Source of the DNA: Reticulascus tulasneorum
Lineage: Eukaryota; Ascomycota; Sordariomycetes; Glomerellales; Reticulascaceae
Assembly: GCA_001557505.1 (NCBI GenBank)
Contig: LSAX01000002.1
Span: forward strand, 2,046,001-2,110,000
Length of the DNA: 64,000 nucleotides
Direction: 5' to 3'
Shown: positions 10,932-22,118 of the stretch, one piece after another
Position numbering within the stretch: the stretch's first letter is position 1
Layout of the letters: each line of letters starts with the position of its first letter
Notes under the pieces: generated by a model
The model's database searches: none
Told to the model about the DNA's origin: nothing
The model's input: only the letters and a program-made list of their open reading frames with translations
Translations under genes and position numbers: made by a program

Positions 10932-12854
10932 TAACCGAATGATAACGAACAATATTCCGAGACTGCTCTGGAGTCCCATCTATGGATCTGGGCTTTGGTG
11001 CTAACTCCACGGTCGATTGTTACACGCGACATCGGGTTCGGGTCCATGTTTCTACACTCCGCGATCATCCGGGGTTACTCGGATTTTTGGGGTTACTGCA
11101 TCCAGAATCATCTCATGCCGGTTCTGTTCACCTTGACAGGGGTGACTCATTCTCGCAAAGTAAGGATCAAGCGGCTTTGAGCTGCGAAGACGATGATTCG
11201 AGGCTCCAGAATGCTTGGCGGGGGGATTTCGCTGCATCAGCACACGGGCTGCCGTCAGCAGCCGGTCGGCCGCCACCCAATGTCTAGGGCTTATTTACCC
11301 CAGCTCCAGCGGCTCGAGCATCACCCAGCAGCCACCAACGTTATGCTAACGTTATGCTGGGAAGGCTTTCGTCATGGTGAGGTAGGCTTCGAAGGATCTG
11401 CTGTGCGTGAGAAAGTGATGCTTCTCGTGATTGCGACGAGAAAACGGGATTCCAGAATATTACGTCCGCGGAGGAGATAAGCTATCCAGAGAGGAATGAA
11501 TTATGGCCAACATGGCAGGATGCGACTTACATGATGAGTTAGCACACGGATAATCAAGCCGACCAGATATAAAATAAAATAAAAGTTGAGTCAGCGGCAC
11601 ATAGTTCCGTGTGCACTTTGGTTGTCTTTTTTGAGTTTAGAATGCTAGGTGGGGGACTGCGCCATACGAGGGGCGGCCTTTTGTCCACCGAACGACCGGA
11701 CGACAAAGCCCGAAGGGTTGGAAACGAAGCAAAAGCAGCTCGTGGGGTCTTGGAAGCTTGTCTGAACGTCGCCCTCGGAACCCTGTCGAATCACTGATAA
11801 CGACTCAAAAGGGTGAAAGTCGCCCAGCCCTACGGAATCCGAAGGGCCCGGCCTAAGGTAGTTTGGGTGAGTCAGACGATCAGTGAACACAAAATGGAAT
11901 CCGACACGCTGCGGAATGACGTTGAGCACACCATCCGGTAATTACACATTCCCTGGCCCGGAACCCCCCAGCAAATCAGACGGCCGGCTCGACCTCTGGC
12001 GAAGCTTAAGGAGCGCTTGGCATCTTCTCCGTGGCAATTGTGGGGCCGTGGGATGAAGTGTGGCCGAATGGGCTGTCTGATGATAAATGCAATCCCAGTA
12101 TTCACCAAAATACGCGGACTTATTCATTATGTCCATGTCAGTCGTGTTATGTTACGAGCTCTGCCTCGCGCCCTGTTCTTCCGCAAAGCTAAACAGAAGG
12201 TACAGAGGCGGTCGGACAATCCTGGCGCCACGTAGGTAGTTTCTGGCTTTCTGCAACGCCCCCCTTCCCTGTTTTTAGTCTCGTCGCTAGCAGCCCTATC
12301 TACGAGTGCACACCAAACCACCGGAAGTTTCATAGATCTCTGTTAAGTCCAGGCCCGGGCCACGAGCAGCTACATCTATCTTTCGTGAGATACGTAGATC
12401 TGACGCAAGATCCCTACCCACCCACCCACTCCTAACTGGTACATGCCGAGCTGGCTCCAATACGTCCGTTCTCAGAGAGTCTGAGTGATTCATAATCCTA
12501 AAGGGGATAGTTTGCCCGATTCCCTGCTGAGATGTGTGTAATCCCAGGCATCTACGAGGCTCGGAGTCCATCTCGGACGACTGAGGCCGGCCGTGATGGA
12601 TGGATTTATATCTGACACGAGATGATTGTCAGAGACTGCGTCGTCGATCGAGGAGTATTTAGCTGGCCACGATGCCGGGTCGTTAAGTGTGTTTCTACTA
12701 GCCTCGTCTTGATCCTGTCTTCTTCCTCATCGTAGCAGAAGAAGAGCGCACTTGAGCTCATCATCTTCAACTGCGTTCTTATCTCTTATCGTCTTGCTCT
12801 GCCATTTTCATTATACCCGGGCCAGAGACAGATAACGCCAGTCGACAGTATACC
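10932..12854. other. Long intergenic region before the MFS transporter
   Basis: 1.9 kb in which I find no convincing gene; short overlapping open frames on both strands lack any recognisable motif. It contains a tandem 11-bp repeat AACGTTATGCT (11337-11358), an AAAAT-type low-complexity stretch near 11570-11585, and a segment at 11679-11693 that recurs at 37835-37849. The last 600 bp are presumably the transporter's promoter. Confidence 0.55.
11337..11358. repeat. Tandem 11-bp repeat
   Basis: Two perfect head-to-tail copies of AACGTTATGCT. Function unknown; it may be incidental. Confidence 0.6.
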
Positions 12855-14666
12855 ATGTCGTCCATCATAGACACGGCCTTGGGCCAAGTTATCCGCTTCG
12901 TTACTCGCAACAAGTTTTTAAAATACCCCGAGGAACAGCCAGGCTTCAAGCTACCGCAGGAATGGCTCGACGTCCTCAACGCCCCTGATGCAGATTTGTC
13001 CACCGAGAGCGAGGAGAAGAAGCCAGTTGCCTCAGGGGCTGCGGGAGCTGCAGAGAAAGAAAAGTCTTCCGGCTCCAGCTTGTCGGATGAAGAGAACCAG
13101 ATCAAACGAAAAGTGTCTGGACCGTATTCACTTGGACTGCAACGAACTAAGAGCCGCGAAGAGACCGCACCGTTCTCGGAATCGAGGCTGGAGGTTGACC
13201 AGATTCACGAGGTGGAGAAGACGAAGAGCATACCCATCATCCCGAAGAAGACCAAAGATGGCACCGTCCTGGTGGACTGGTATGCCAGCGACGACCCTGC
13301 AAATCCACAGAACTGGAGCAACCGTCGGAGACTCGGTATCACGCTCGTCATCTGCATCTATACTTTCTGCGTCTACACTTCATCAGCCATCTACACGAGC
13401 TCCATCGAGGGCGTGATGAACGAGTTCGGTGTCAATATCACTGAGGCGTCACTCGGTTTAGCGCTGTTTGTGTTTGGATACGGCATCGGCCCACTGTTGT
13501 TCTCGCCACTGTCCGAGATCCCGCGAATCGGACGCAACCCCATTTACATCGTTACCATGTTCCTGTTCGTCATCGTCTCGATCCCAGCGGCGGTACCTCA
13601 TAACTATGCCGGGTTGATGGTTCTGCGGTTCCTCCAAGGCGTCTTCGGCTCTCCGTGTCTCGCCTCCGGCGCGGCGTCACTGGGAGACATGTATAGCTTC
13701 ATGAACATGCCCTACGCCCTCATCGCATGGGTTTCAGCGGCGTATTGCGGACCGGCTCTAGGGCCACTGCTTTCTGGCTTCTCTGTTCCTGCGAAGGGTT
13801 GGCGATGGTCGCTTCTCGAGATCTTGTGGGCGGCTTGCCCCATCTTCGTCGCGATGTTCCTCTTTTTGCCAGAGACTTCGACACCCAACATTCTACTGCG
13901 ACGCGCTAAGCGCATCCGCAAGTTAACGGGTTCAAACCGCTTCATGGCCCAGTCTGAAATTGACCAGGCTAGTATGAGTGCATCGGCCATCTTGGTTGAC
14001 GCGCTTATCAAGCCGATCGAGATCACAATCAAGGATCCGGCCATCATGTTCGTCCAAATCTACACGGCCATCATCTACGGCATCTACTACTCCTTCTTCG
14101 AAGTCTTCCCGCTCGTCTACCCCGTCTACTACGACATGAGTCTCGGCGAGATTGGCCTGGTCTTCCTCTGCGTCCTGGTCGCCTGTCTTATCGGCGTGGC
14201 TGTTTACATCTCATACCTTTACTTCTACATGATTCCACGAATAAAGAGGCTTGGCTTTGAAGCCCAAGAAGGCCGCCTGATGCCAGCCCTGCCCGCTGCC
14301 TTCGGCCCAACGATCGGTCTTTTCATCTTCGCCTGGACCGCAAGGCCCGATATCCACTGGATTGTACCAACCATCGGCATCACTATCTACGGTGCTACGG
14401 TGTTCGTCGTCATGCAGTGCATCTTTGTCTACGTCCCGATGTCATACCCGCAATATGCGGCCAGTCTGTTCGCAGGTAATGACTTCTTCCGGTCGTCGCT
14501 GGCGTTCGCGAGCATCTTGTTCGCGCATCCCATGTATGTCGAACTTGGTGTCGGGAAGGGCACTAGCTTGCTCGGTGGGTTAAGCACTATTGGTATCATT
14601 GGTATTTGGCTGCTGTATTACTACGGCGCCAGGCTGAGAGCCAAGAGCAAGTTTGCCATCTCATAA
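12855..14666 (+). CDS. MFS drug:H+ antiporter, DHA1 / FLR1-like
   Basis: Plasma-membrane major facilitator of the DHA1 family (12 transmembrane helices), likely a proton-coupled exporter of fungicides or small toxic compounds. Single exon, 603 residues. The long hydrophilic N-terminus (about 150 residues, Lys/Glu/Ser-rich) followed by VDWYASDDPANPQNWS is typical of the FLR1/BMR/caffeine-resistance branch. Visible family signatures are FGYGIGPLLFSPLSEIPRIG (loop 2-3 motif), VLRFLQGVFGSPCLASGAA (TM4), PALGPLLSGF (antiporter motif C region), a WRWSLLEILW segment, and LPETSTPNILLRRAKRIRKL in the central loop. The helices run to the end, closing with a short basic tail. Substrate cannot be read from sequence. 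The neighbouring genes do not suggest a biosynthetic cluster. Confidence 0.92.
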   Translation: MSSIIDTALGQVIRFVTRNKFLKYPEEQPGFKLPQEWLDVLNAPDADLSTESEEKKPVASGAAGAAEKEKSSGSSLSDEENQIKRKVSGPYSLGLQRTKSREETAPFSESRLEVDQIHEVEKTKSIPIIPKKTKDGTVLVDWYASDDPANPQNWSNRRRLGITLVICIYTFCVYTSSAIYTSSIEGVMNEFGVNITEASLGLALFVFGYGIGPLLFSPLSEIPRIGRNPIYIVTMFLFVIVSIPAAVPHNYAGLMVLRFLQGVFGSPCLASGAASLGDMYSFMNMPYALIAWVSAAYCGPALGPLLSGFSVPAKGWRWSLLEILWAACPIFVAMFLFLPETSTPNILLRRAKRIRKLTGSNRFMAQSEIDQASMSASAILVDALIKPIEITIKDPAIMFVQIYTAIIYGIYYSFFEVFPLVYPVYYDMSLGEIGLVFLCVLVACLIGVAVYISYLYFYMIPRIKRLGFEAQEGRLMPALPAAFGPTIGLFIFAWTARPDIHWIVPTIGITIYGATVFVVMQCIFVYVPMSYPQYAASLFAGNDFFRSSLAFASILFAHPMYVELGVGKGTSLLGGLSTIGIIGIWLLYYYGARLRAKSKFAIS

Positions 14667-15404
14667 CGTAATGAGTAATACGAGGGATGGATATTAGCAG
14701 TCAAAGCATGAGATTAATGACTTGGGACTAGGATAGTGCGGATGGGAAATGGTTCAAGCATGGCTGGGATGTCACTCGTTTGCGGTAATACAGGGCGTAG
14801 CGCCTGGGGTTTGTTCCTTCGAGTCCGATGGATGGTAAAACCGGGTGTAGATGAAAACTGCCTCATTAGCAATAATGGTGATTATGAATTCTGGAACGCT
14901 TGCTTTAAGAACTAGTGTGCTCCTTCGCTCTCATTCTAACAAGTCTCACGTAATTCAACATAAATCATGAACAATTGGAGTGCTTCAAGTTCAGCTCCAG
15001 GAGCTGACATCCAAGCTGCTCAATTGGCCCACAACTGTGCTGACTGCGTGGAATTCTCTACATTGGAACGAAGTGCCAGATACGAAATCCGTTTGAATAA
15101 AGTTCTGAGGTGTGCAGACGAGAGTGAGCATGATCTGGAAGGGTAATGACATGGCTCGGGAATATGATTCCGGGATCCCCAAATGGTGCAGGATTGTTCT
15201 CTGGCTGTCCGGCCCATATCCGTCATGGTGCATTCCAGCAATGGCTGCGATAATGTGAAGAGAGTCCACGCCACTCATTGAATGATTAAATAACCTAGAC
15301 TCCTCTTATGATTCCTCCACCTCACATCGCCAAACCCTCCACTCCGGGATTATGTGAGCTGGCCGCTGCATCCTTATATGCCGCCGAGCTATTGATGTTT
15401 TTGA
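14667..15404. other. Intergenic between convergent MFS and C2H2 genes
   Basis: 738 bp carrying the 3' ends of two convergent genes. No gene or repeat recognised. Confidence 0.5.
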
Positions 15405-18036
15405 TCATCTCTTCACTTCAGAATCGGCCTTACCTTGCTCAGCATCATCGTGGTGCATTTCAGTCTCAATCGCATCAGATTGTATCGGCACTTCGAGGGA
15501 GAAATCAAACGAGAAGTTCATGGTTGGTGAGTCAGCTTCGAAGTCTGGGTATAATGGGTCGTCTCCAGCTAACAGTGAGTTGTCTAATAGATCGAGAAAA
15601 TTTCCGGGTTCATCAGGGTGTATTTCTAGTGGAACATCCGAGTTAACCGTGCTTCTCGCGGGATCGAATCCATTTTCATTGCCTCTTAATATCACCATCT
15701 CGATTCCCGACTGTTGTACTTCATGATCCACACCAATTTGGGCTACATGACCAGAGCTGGCCATGAGTATAGCTGGCGACTCTGAAATCGATGCATGTGT
15801 GCGCTGAGACCCATTTGTCGTCGGCGGTGAAGATGACAGGGAGTTTTGCGGTAATGCTGTGGGTGGGACCCTTGCCCGTGTCATGGCCCATTGTTCGTAT
15901 ATAACCCCCAATCCTCTGGAGAGGAATTGTCGACCTTGGACATCTCGCTCCTCCGGAGATAGCAACCATATGCCGTTGGAGTTAAGTACATCCATTAGGA
16001 TGTTGTGTCCACGGTTCTCCCAGTACTCTTGAAATGAGCTCATCTCTTCTGACAATTCGTAATTGACATACGCAGAACATGGTTTTTCCTCGCCGGGGAA
16101 GAGGATTTCCCAAATTGCAAACCACTGCTGTTCTTCGTCGAGTCTCCTATCCGACTTCTTGCTGAGAGCTCTACTCTGTGAAGTTGTAATGCCGTCTAGC
16201 TGGGTGTCTAGTGGCCGCGTACAAGGCGTGAGACTCCCAACATGAACCTCGTATCTCTGGCCATCGTCAAAAATCTGGAAACACCTTGGGCAGTAGAATT
16301 CCGGCGTATGCTTTCGATGAAGGTGCTGCTTGACATCACGCACGCGCTTGTGCGCCAACTTGCAGCACGAGCGGTACTTCTGCGAGTCTCGTTTCCAGTA
16401 TGGGCATGCCAGAACCTGCTGTCCGATATCCTCTGGCTTCGCCTTTTTAAGACTTGGCTTACTAAACGTGACTTCTGCGGTGTCTGGATCCTGGTCTGTA
16501 GACTTTCGTTTGGTCCCTTGACTGGATGACGGGGACCCGGAACTAGAAGATGCTGATTTGGCAGGCGAACCTGAAGACGTAGACTTGCCACAAGAGCCGT
16601 CTACCGCATCTGCTTCGAGTGCTAGCTGGGGCACATTTTGTCGATTTCTATTGTCATTGTAATCGCAAATTAAGCGACGCAGCGTATCAGCTTGCAGCGG
16701 GGAGAGAACCTCAAACTGGTTTCCGGGCCCTGGGATCTCAGACGAATCAGATATAGAAAGAAGATCAGAGTCAGTGATAATACTGTCTTCATGCTCCGGA
16801 GTGACGCCACTTGAAGTGTAAACCGGACTTCCATCGTTTAGCACTAATTTGATAGACTTAGACGAGTTGATCTGTTCGTCTTCTGAAGCCGCACGGAACT
16901 TGAACCCCCTGACCCAGGATTCCGTGACTTTTTCTACCTCCTGCTGCGATTGATGCTCCGAGTTGAGTGTTGCACTCATAGTTGGTGCATCAGGCAAGAC
17001 CTTTTCGGTCACTGAAGGCTTGGGCGATAGGTCCCTGTCAAATTCCATCTTACGGGCCTCGATGTTCTTCGTCTCTCCGATTGACCTGGCAACCTGCACT
17101 TTATCCGTTGTCTGTGTATGCTGAGGTGAATTTGGAGGCACCTGTTGGAGAAGTAATTTTTCTCTCAGGGATAGATCTGAATGAAATTGGGACATTGGGG
17201 ACTCCTTGTTTCTTTTTCTGCCAAGATAAGTGTATTCGTGCGCCGACACTGTCGGATTGCCCGACGCGCCACCTGTATTTGGTCTTCCCACTATCCTCTT
17301 AGGTCTGTTGCTACAGTCCTGCCAATGCTTCATGAACTGCTGCCTTGACGGAAATTGAAGAGAACAGCAGCACCTATAGGTGTTCCTACGACTTTTGCTG
17401 GAGCATTTGGAAGTGTGTCTCAAGAAATTTTCCCTTCTGACAGTGCCATGGCCACATTTACACTCATACCACTGGGATGACGGAATATCGCCGCGACCTT
17501 TCGCCGACCTTACTTTTGGAACAAGTCAGCTCTCGAAGACTACAAATGCTTCTTCATCAATACCCACAAGAATCTGCACTGGATACCGACCGGCCTGTTG
17601 ATCGTGAAACGCTAGATACTGAGCTAGAGCTAGTCATGGAGACCACTGTGGATGGCGTTGAGTCCATGGAATTGCATGACGAGAAATCCTGGAGACTCAA
17701 GCAGGGCGATCTGGGAGCCAAATCCCCTGCCATGTTGCTGAAATCTATGCCGTAGAGATGGGTTGTATTCGAAATTGGGAGCGCGTTGCTTGCGGAGTTG
17801 TTTGCCTGGGAGCCACAGATTTCCGACCATTCTGGTGACACTGCGAGACCAGGCTGCGCCCAATATGGAAACCTTTCCAAATCGGAATACAAATCATATT
17901 CAAGTTCAAATTCGTCCAAAAGAACCGGGAATTTAATCGTGTCATCCACAAAGGCACCTCCGTGAAGAAGTAAGTCATCTGACATGCCACGAGCCATCTC
18001 TCGGAACCGTGGACCCCCGGAAGGATTGTCAGACAT
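15405..18036 (-). CDS. C2H2-type zinc-finger protein, putative regulator
   Basis: I join two open frames into one gene: exon 1 18036-17564 and exon 2 17508-15405 (55-bp intron, branch GCTGAC), 858 residues. The join matters because the first finger-like motif (YECKCGHGTVRRENFLRHTS, about residue 172 on) would otherwise have no start. A second Cys/His cluster follows (YRCCCSLQFPSRQQFMKHWQ). A third, central domain starting ACPYWKRDSQKYRSCCKL and ending in KQHLHRKHTPEFYCPRCF (about residues 523-575) is a signature I know from many uncharacterised fungal C2H2 proteins. Other features are a Ser-rich N-terminus, a long disordered Ser/Lys/Thr linker with basic clusters, and an acidic C-terminus. 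Probably nuclear; target unknown. An alternative donor four bases upstream, paired with an acceptor four bases earlier, also keeps the frame. Confidence 0.78.
17509..17563 (-). other. Proposed intron in the C2H2 gene
   Basis: Donor GTATTG, branch CTGAC, acceptor TAAG. Skipping it would stop the protein after 159 residues. The splice joins a Ser-rich N-terminal segment to the finger-bearing frame. Confidence 0.65.
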
Positions 18037-19221
18037 GCCGTCGTTCTTGCAGCCTTGTTGGCCGGTAGCATATAGATGAGAGGGTTCAAATCACAGCATG
18101 GATTTATGGCTTTTAAGGGGAAAAGAAGGTAATGAGAATGAAGACTCGGTCACTGCGGTGAGTGTGATAATTTGGGCCCGGTTTTTAAACACTTGTCAGA
18201 TGGCAGCGTTTCTTCGACGGCCGTCATGGAGATGGGATGCTCGTAACAGGCCTCCGAGCGTTATGAGCACGGCTCCTGGACGGCACCACTGTGCTATAAG
18301 TTGCCATTGGTTGAAACTGCTCATCTCGAAACACCCCGGCTAGTTGCTCCAGTAGACGCAAATCCCCAACGCCATGCATACGTCGACCCTACTCAGAAGC
18401 GCAAGTACCATCACATTACCATCGAGCCTATGCTATTAAAGGGAAATTTCATCATGTCTTTACAAGGGAATCATAGTAGAAACTGCTATTCGCATTTCTA
18501 TACAGGCCGCCAAACTAGAAATGTAATTATAACGTAGCTCGCCGGGGGGGGAAAACATTGGACAATCTTGGCAGCGATGGTAGCGAGAAATAATAAATAG
18601 CAGTTTAGAAGATAGACTTGGAAATGTGCCTGGCAAGAAGATCACGTAGCAGCATAATTGGTAAATATTTCCAATCCGTTCTTTATTACTCCTCTCTATT
18701 TCCCTACATCCAGGATCCCAGAGCTCTCAGAAATGACCCGTGTCATGTGGCAGTACTTGCGAGCCGAGTTTACTGTGCTTAACAGTGGACTCCGAGAAGT
18801 ACGGCAGCCCGTTCCACGATGTACTTTTCGGCGTGTTATGGCCTGTCAAAACTGAGGTCGCAGGTTGCCAAAAACAACAATCCAAACAGCGATGCAGACT
18901 GTCTCTATAATGGCACCATACAACACAAATGCAAAGGTCTAAACTGACTGTAATTCACAGAGGCACGTTTAGAAGAAATCTGTATCAATGACGGGGACGA
19001 AACGGCAACGAACCGTTTTCATGGTCTCTTTGGCTCTGATTAGTCCACAGTTCAGAAGATGGCACTGCCAGCAAGATGAGAAGAGAATGATACAACGTGT
19101 GCATGTTTGTATTAAAGCAGCTAAGTGTATTAAAAAAAAAAGTGGAAACATCACCATATCAACGTATCCCGTCCACTGCTGACCAAATATGTACAATATT
19201 TCCGTTTGGTATATATAAACC
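18037..19221. other. Intergenic between the C2H2 gene and the GPI-protein gene
   Basis: 1.2 kb: promoter of the C2H2 gene on the left and 3' UTR of the GPI-protein gene on the right. It has a poly-A run at 19132-19142 and a 9-base G run near 18542-18550. No supportable gene. Confidence 0.5.
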
Positions 19222-20288
19222 TTACAACATGAAAACAGCAAAGACACCAGCGAGAACAGCTACCAAGCTGAGTTCCGCACGACCAGCAGCACCAGGCGTA
19301 AGTGTTTCCGTAGGCGTCCCTGTGGGCGACCCTGTTGGCGTCCCTGCGCCACCAGTTGTTGTTCCACCACCGACGCTTCCCGGCGCAGTGTCATTTGTGC
19401 CGCTAGTCCCATTGGTGGGAGCAACGACAGTCTCATACAAAGCACATGTAGCGTTGGGGCTGATGGGGCATGTGGGATCGATGCAAATGGCCTGCAGTTG
19501 CGCTCCTTGGGCTGGAATGGCAGTCATTTCTGGTGCGCAACGAAGGCCGAAGAGAGCGTTGAGAGCAGTACCAACGGCCATGAGATCAGCCTCCGCTACT
19601 CCAAAGGAGGCACCAGCGAGGGCGACTTGCTGAATGAAGTAGCTAAGCTGGAAGGCGTTCAAGTCCATAAACTTGTGGACTTCGTACATGGAGGCGTCGC
19701 CCGAATAAGCGGAGAATACTCCATTGCCGTACTGAGAGCAGCCAAGGAGGGCGCCGAAGAACTGATATAAATGGGTGAGGAGGAAGCTTAGTAGACCAAG
19801 TTAGAATCGAAGGACATGATGGTTGTGGCTCAGAACTACTCACTATTGGTTCGAGCCCATCGCGTCTTCGTTGGCAGGCATATTCTTCATAAGCGGTGCA
19901 GCACCACCGCCATCTAGAAAGTTGACGGACTGCCCGGCATCCCCTCCCCTATTGGTCGACTCGAGCGTGCCATCAAAGTATGGAAGAAGGTTGACCTCGG
20001 TGTCATTGTAGACTCCAGCTGCTAGGATCCCGGGCACCACTACGCCAACATTGGGCATTGTGTCTATGGAAGATATCAGCTTCTTGGTACATTATGGCAG
20101 GTAATCAAAATCTTACAGTTACCGATCACAACGGTGTTGACGAGTAGGGTGAGGAGAGTGTACTGGTTCGCGGGGGTGCTTTCGTTAAGCAGTGCCGTGG
20201 TATAATAGTCACATATGGACATATCTTCCGGGCGTTGGGCCATGGTCGTGCCCGCCGCAGCGAGGCCGAGAAGTGTAGACTTGAGCAT
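19222..20288 (-). CDS. GPI-anchored cell-surface protein, uncharacterised
   Basis: Three exons: 20288-20117, 20063-19844 and 19786-19222, 318 residues. An N-terminal signal peptide (MLKSTLLGLAAAGTTMAQ) is followed by an extracellular domain with N-glycosylation sites and several cysteines (ICDYYT, LLGCSQYGN, LFGLRCAPE, CIDPTCPISPNATC), then a Gly/Thr/Pro spacer, then a small-residue omega-site region (PGAAGRAELS) and a hydrophobic tail ending VLAGVFAVFML. This is the standard layout of a GPI-anchored wall or membrane protein. The second intron uses a CTACTAAG acceptor; the later CAG would break the frame. I do not recognise a catalytic motif. The domain reading YEVHKFMDLNAFQLSYFIQQ occurs, from memory, in unannotated fungal surface proteins. 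Confidence 0.8.
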
Positions 20289-22118
20289 CGTGAGTTTAGC
20301 GATTTGCTGGATATACTGATGTTACTGCGAGGAAATGTCTGCTAGTAGATATGGCTGAGAGAAGTAACGAGAACAGATCGATGTGATCTTGTGGAGATGG
20401 ATGGCTTTTGACCATAATGCTGGAATGTCTGCTACTGATGACGGACACAATACACTCCGTCTGTGAGAGTACCTCGACTACCTACTAGCATACCAGCGCT
20501 AGGCATAACATCCATCTGAGCCATGTGATCTTTGAGTTTGGTTGCGGTTTGCCCACGAGTCAAGGGGCAATTAACATTACAACTACCACACAGACCCAGT
20601 CGGAATGTTTCCTATTCCTAAGCATCGTTCCTGATTCGCTCGGCCAGCTGCCATCCGGATTTCTCTAGTTCAAATGAAGTGGCTTTCAGGGCTAGTTCGG
20701 AGGACTGCTAACCGGCCGGTAGTCCCAAGGAGCGACAGATAGTCCTCGATCGTGATGGATTCGGAAACCACGGGGCCAAGAGACATTACAGGGCGGCGCG
20801 TCATGGTGCAATAGTTGAGGCTTTTATAAGATGGGTATCATGCCCTGTCCCGGACACTTTCCATCAATGTTGTGCTTATGCTCCCTTGTGTCTGACATCC
20901 CAATGTTGCACATCAACGTTCATAAGCAAAGAGGATCCATATATCTATGACGACATCAAATCAGCGGCTGTGCATTAGCAAACATTCTCCACGCTCAGCC
21001 CCAGAGCAAAACAACGCTAAGAACGCTTCCCCAGATTTGCGGCCGGATCCACGAAGAGCCGCGCCCCCGCACCGTCATGGCTCTTCCGCGAGTCCTCCGA
21101 GCCAATAACAGCGATACATAAACATAGAGTGTCTTTGATTACACATAGAACTCAGGTCAAAATTCTGCGATCAGTACGTAATTTTAAATAATATAAGGGC
21201 ATTATCCTGCTGCCGGTATCGTGCGCGTTAGACTTAGCGTGTATTTGCGTTAGGGATGCCAGCCTCCTCAGGTAAGGCGTCGCTGAGGCCACTTCCTTGG
21301 GCTCTATAACATTCTGTAAGTACTGATCACTCGTCTCCCAAAGGGCCCGCAGATCTGTATCTTTTCTTTTTATCTTATAGTCCAATATCTTCCCAATTGT
21401 CTTCTCCTCGGCCTCACAACTTTGCTGAAACTGTCATGAGTCTTGTAGCAGCTGTAATTAGCGTGCAAGTTCAGGCAAGATCGTCACACGGGGTCGCTTG
21501 GATGAAATCAACGGGCAATTAGGGTTAGTGCTAAGCTAGCCAGCACGTCCCCATATTATTCACACTGTGACTCCATTAAGAAGAGCCCACGGAGCCTGAG
21601 GCGGGAAGATAGTTTCTGTGGTTGAATCTACTGTACCTAGCGTAGTGATAAATTTTGGTGCCCGGCTCAGTTCAGGCATCAAGATGTTGATCAACATGTC
21701 AATCTTAAAAAAGGTGGCCAAACCAGCTTGCATGTGCACATACGGCCGGGACGAAAATACAGCCTCCCCGTTAGAATGAGAAAGTACCACAAACTCAGGA
21801 CCCCAACGCGAATATACTCTTTGCACAATCGCCAATCTGGGGTAGAACGAGCATAGTCATAACCTAAACTGATTGCTGTTTCAGCACTGTGGACAGCTCC
21901 AAGCCATCGATACTATCAAAAACCAATTCCACAAAGCCAAAGTGCAGGCGCAAACTAATTGTAGTTAGTGCGTAAAGAAAAGACAAACCCCTGGTCATCT
22001 CTGCGAGGCTCGTAGCGTCGGTGCCATTGCCATCACCAGCCCGATAAACATTCTCCTAACACCCTGTTGTTGCGGCACTCATACCCGAATGTGAGTGCCC
22101 CACAAAGTAGTTGCAGTC
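20289..22118. other. Intergenic with weak coding-like fragments
   Basis: 1.8 kb. Two minus-strand open fragments (21385-21152, Lys/Glu-rich; 21835-21560) look slightly protein-like but match nothing I know and cannot be joined. The rest shows no structure beyond ordinary promoter and UTR sequence. Confidence 0.4.

Noticed and set aside
21152..21835. Two minus-strand open fragments that might be exons of a decayed gene
   Set aside because: No recognisable domain and no splice pair joins them in frame.
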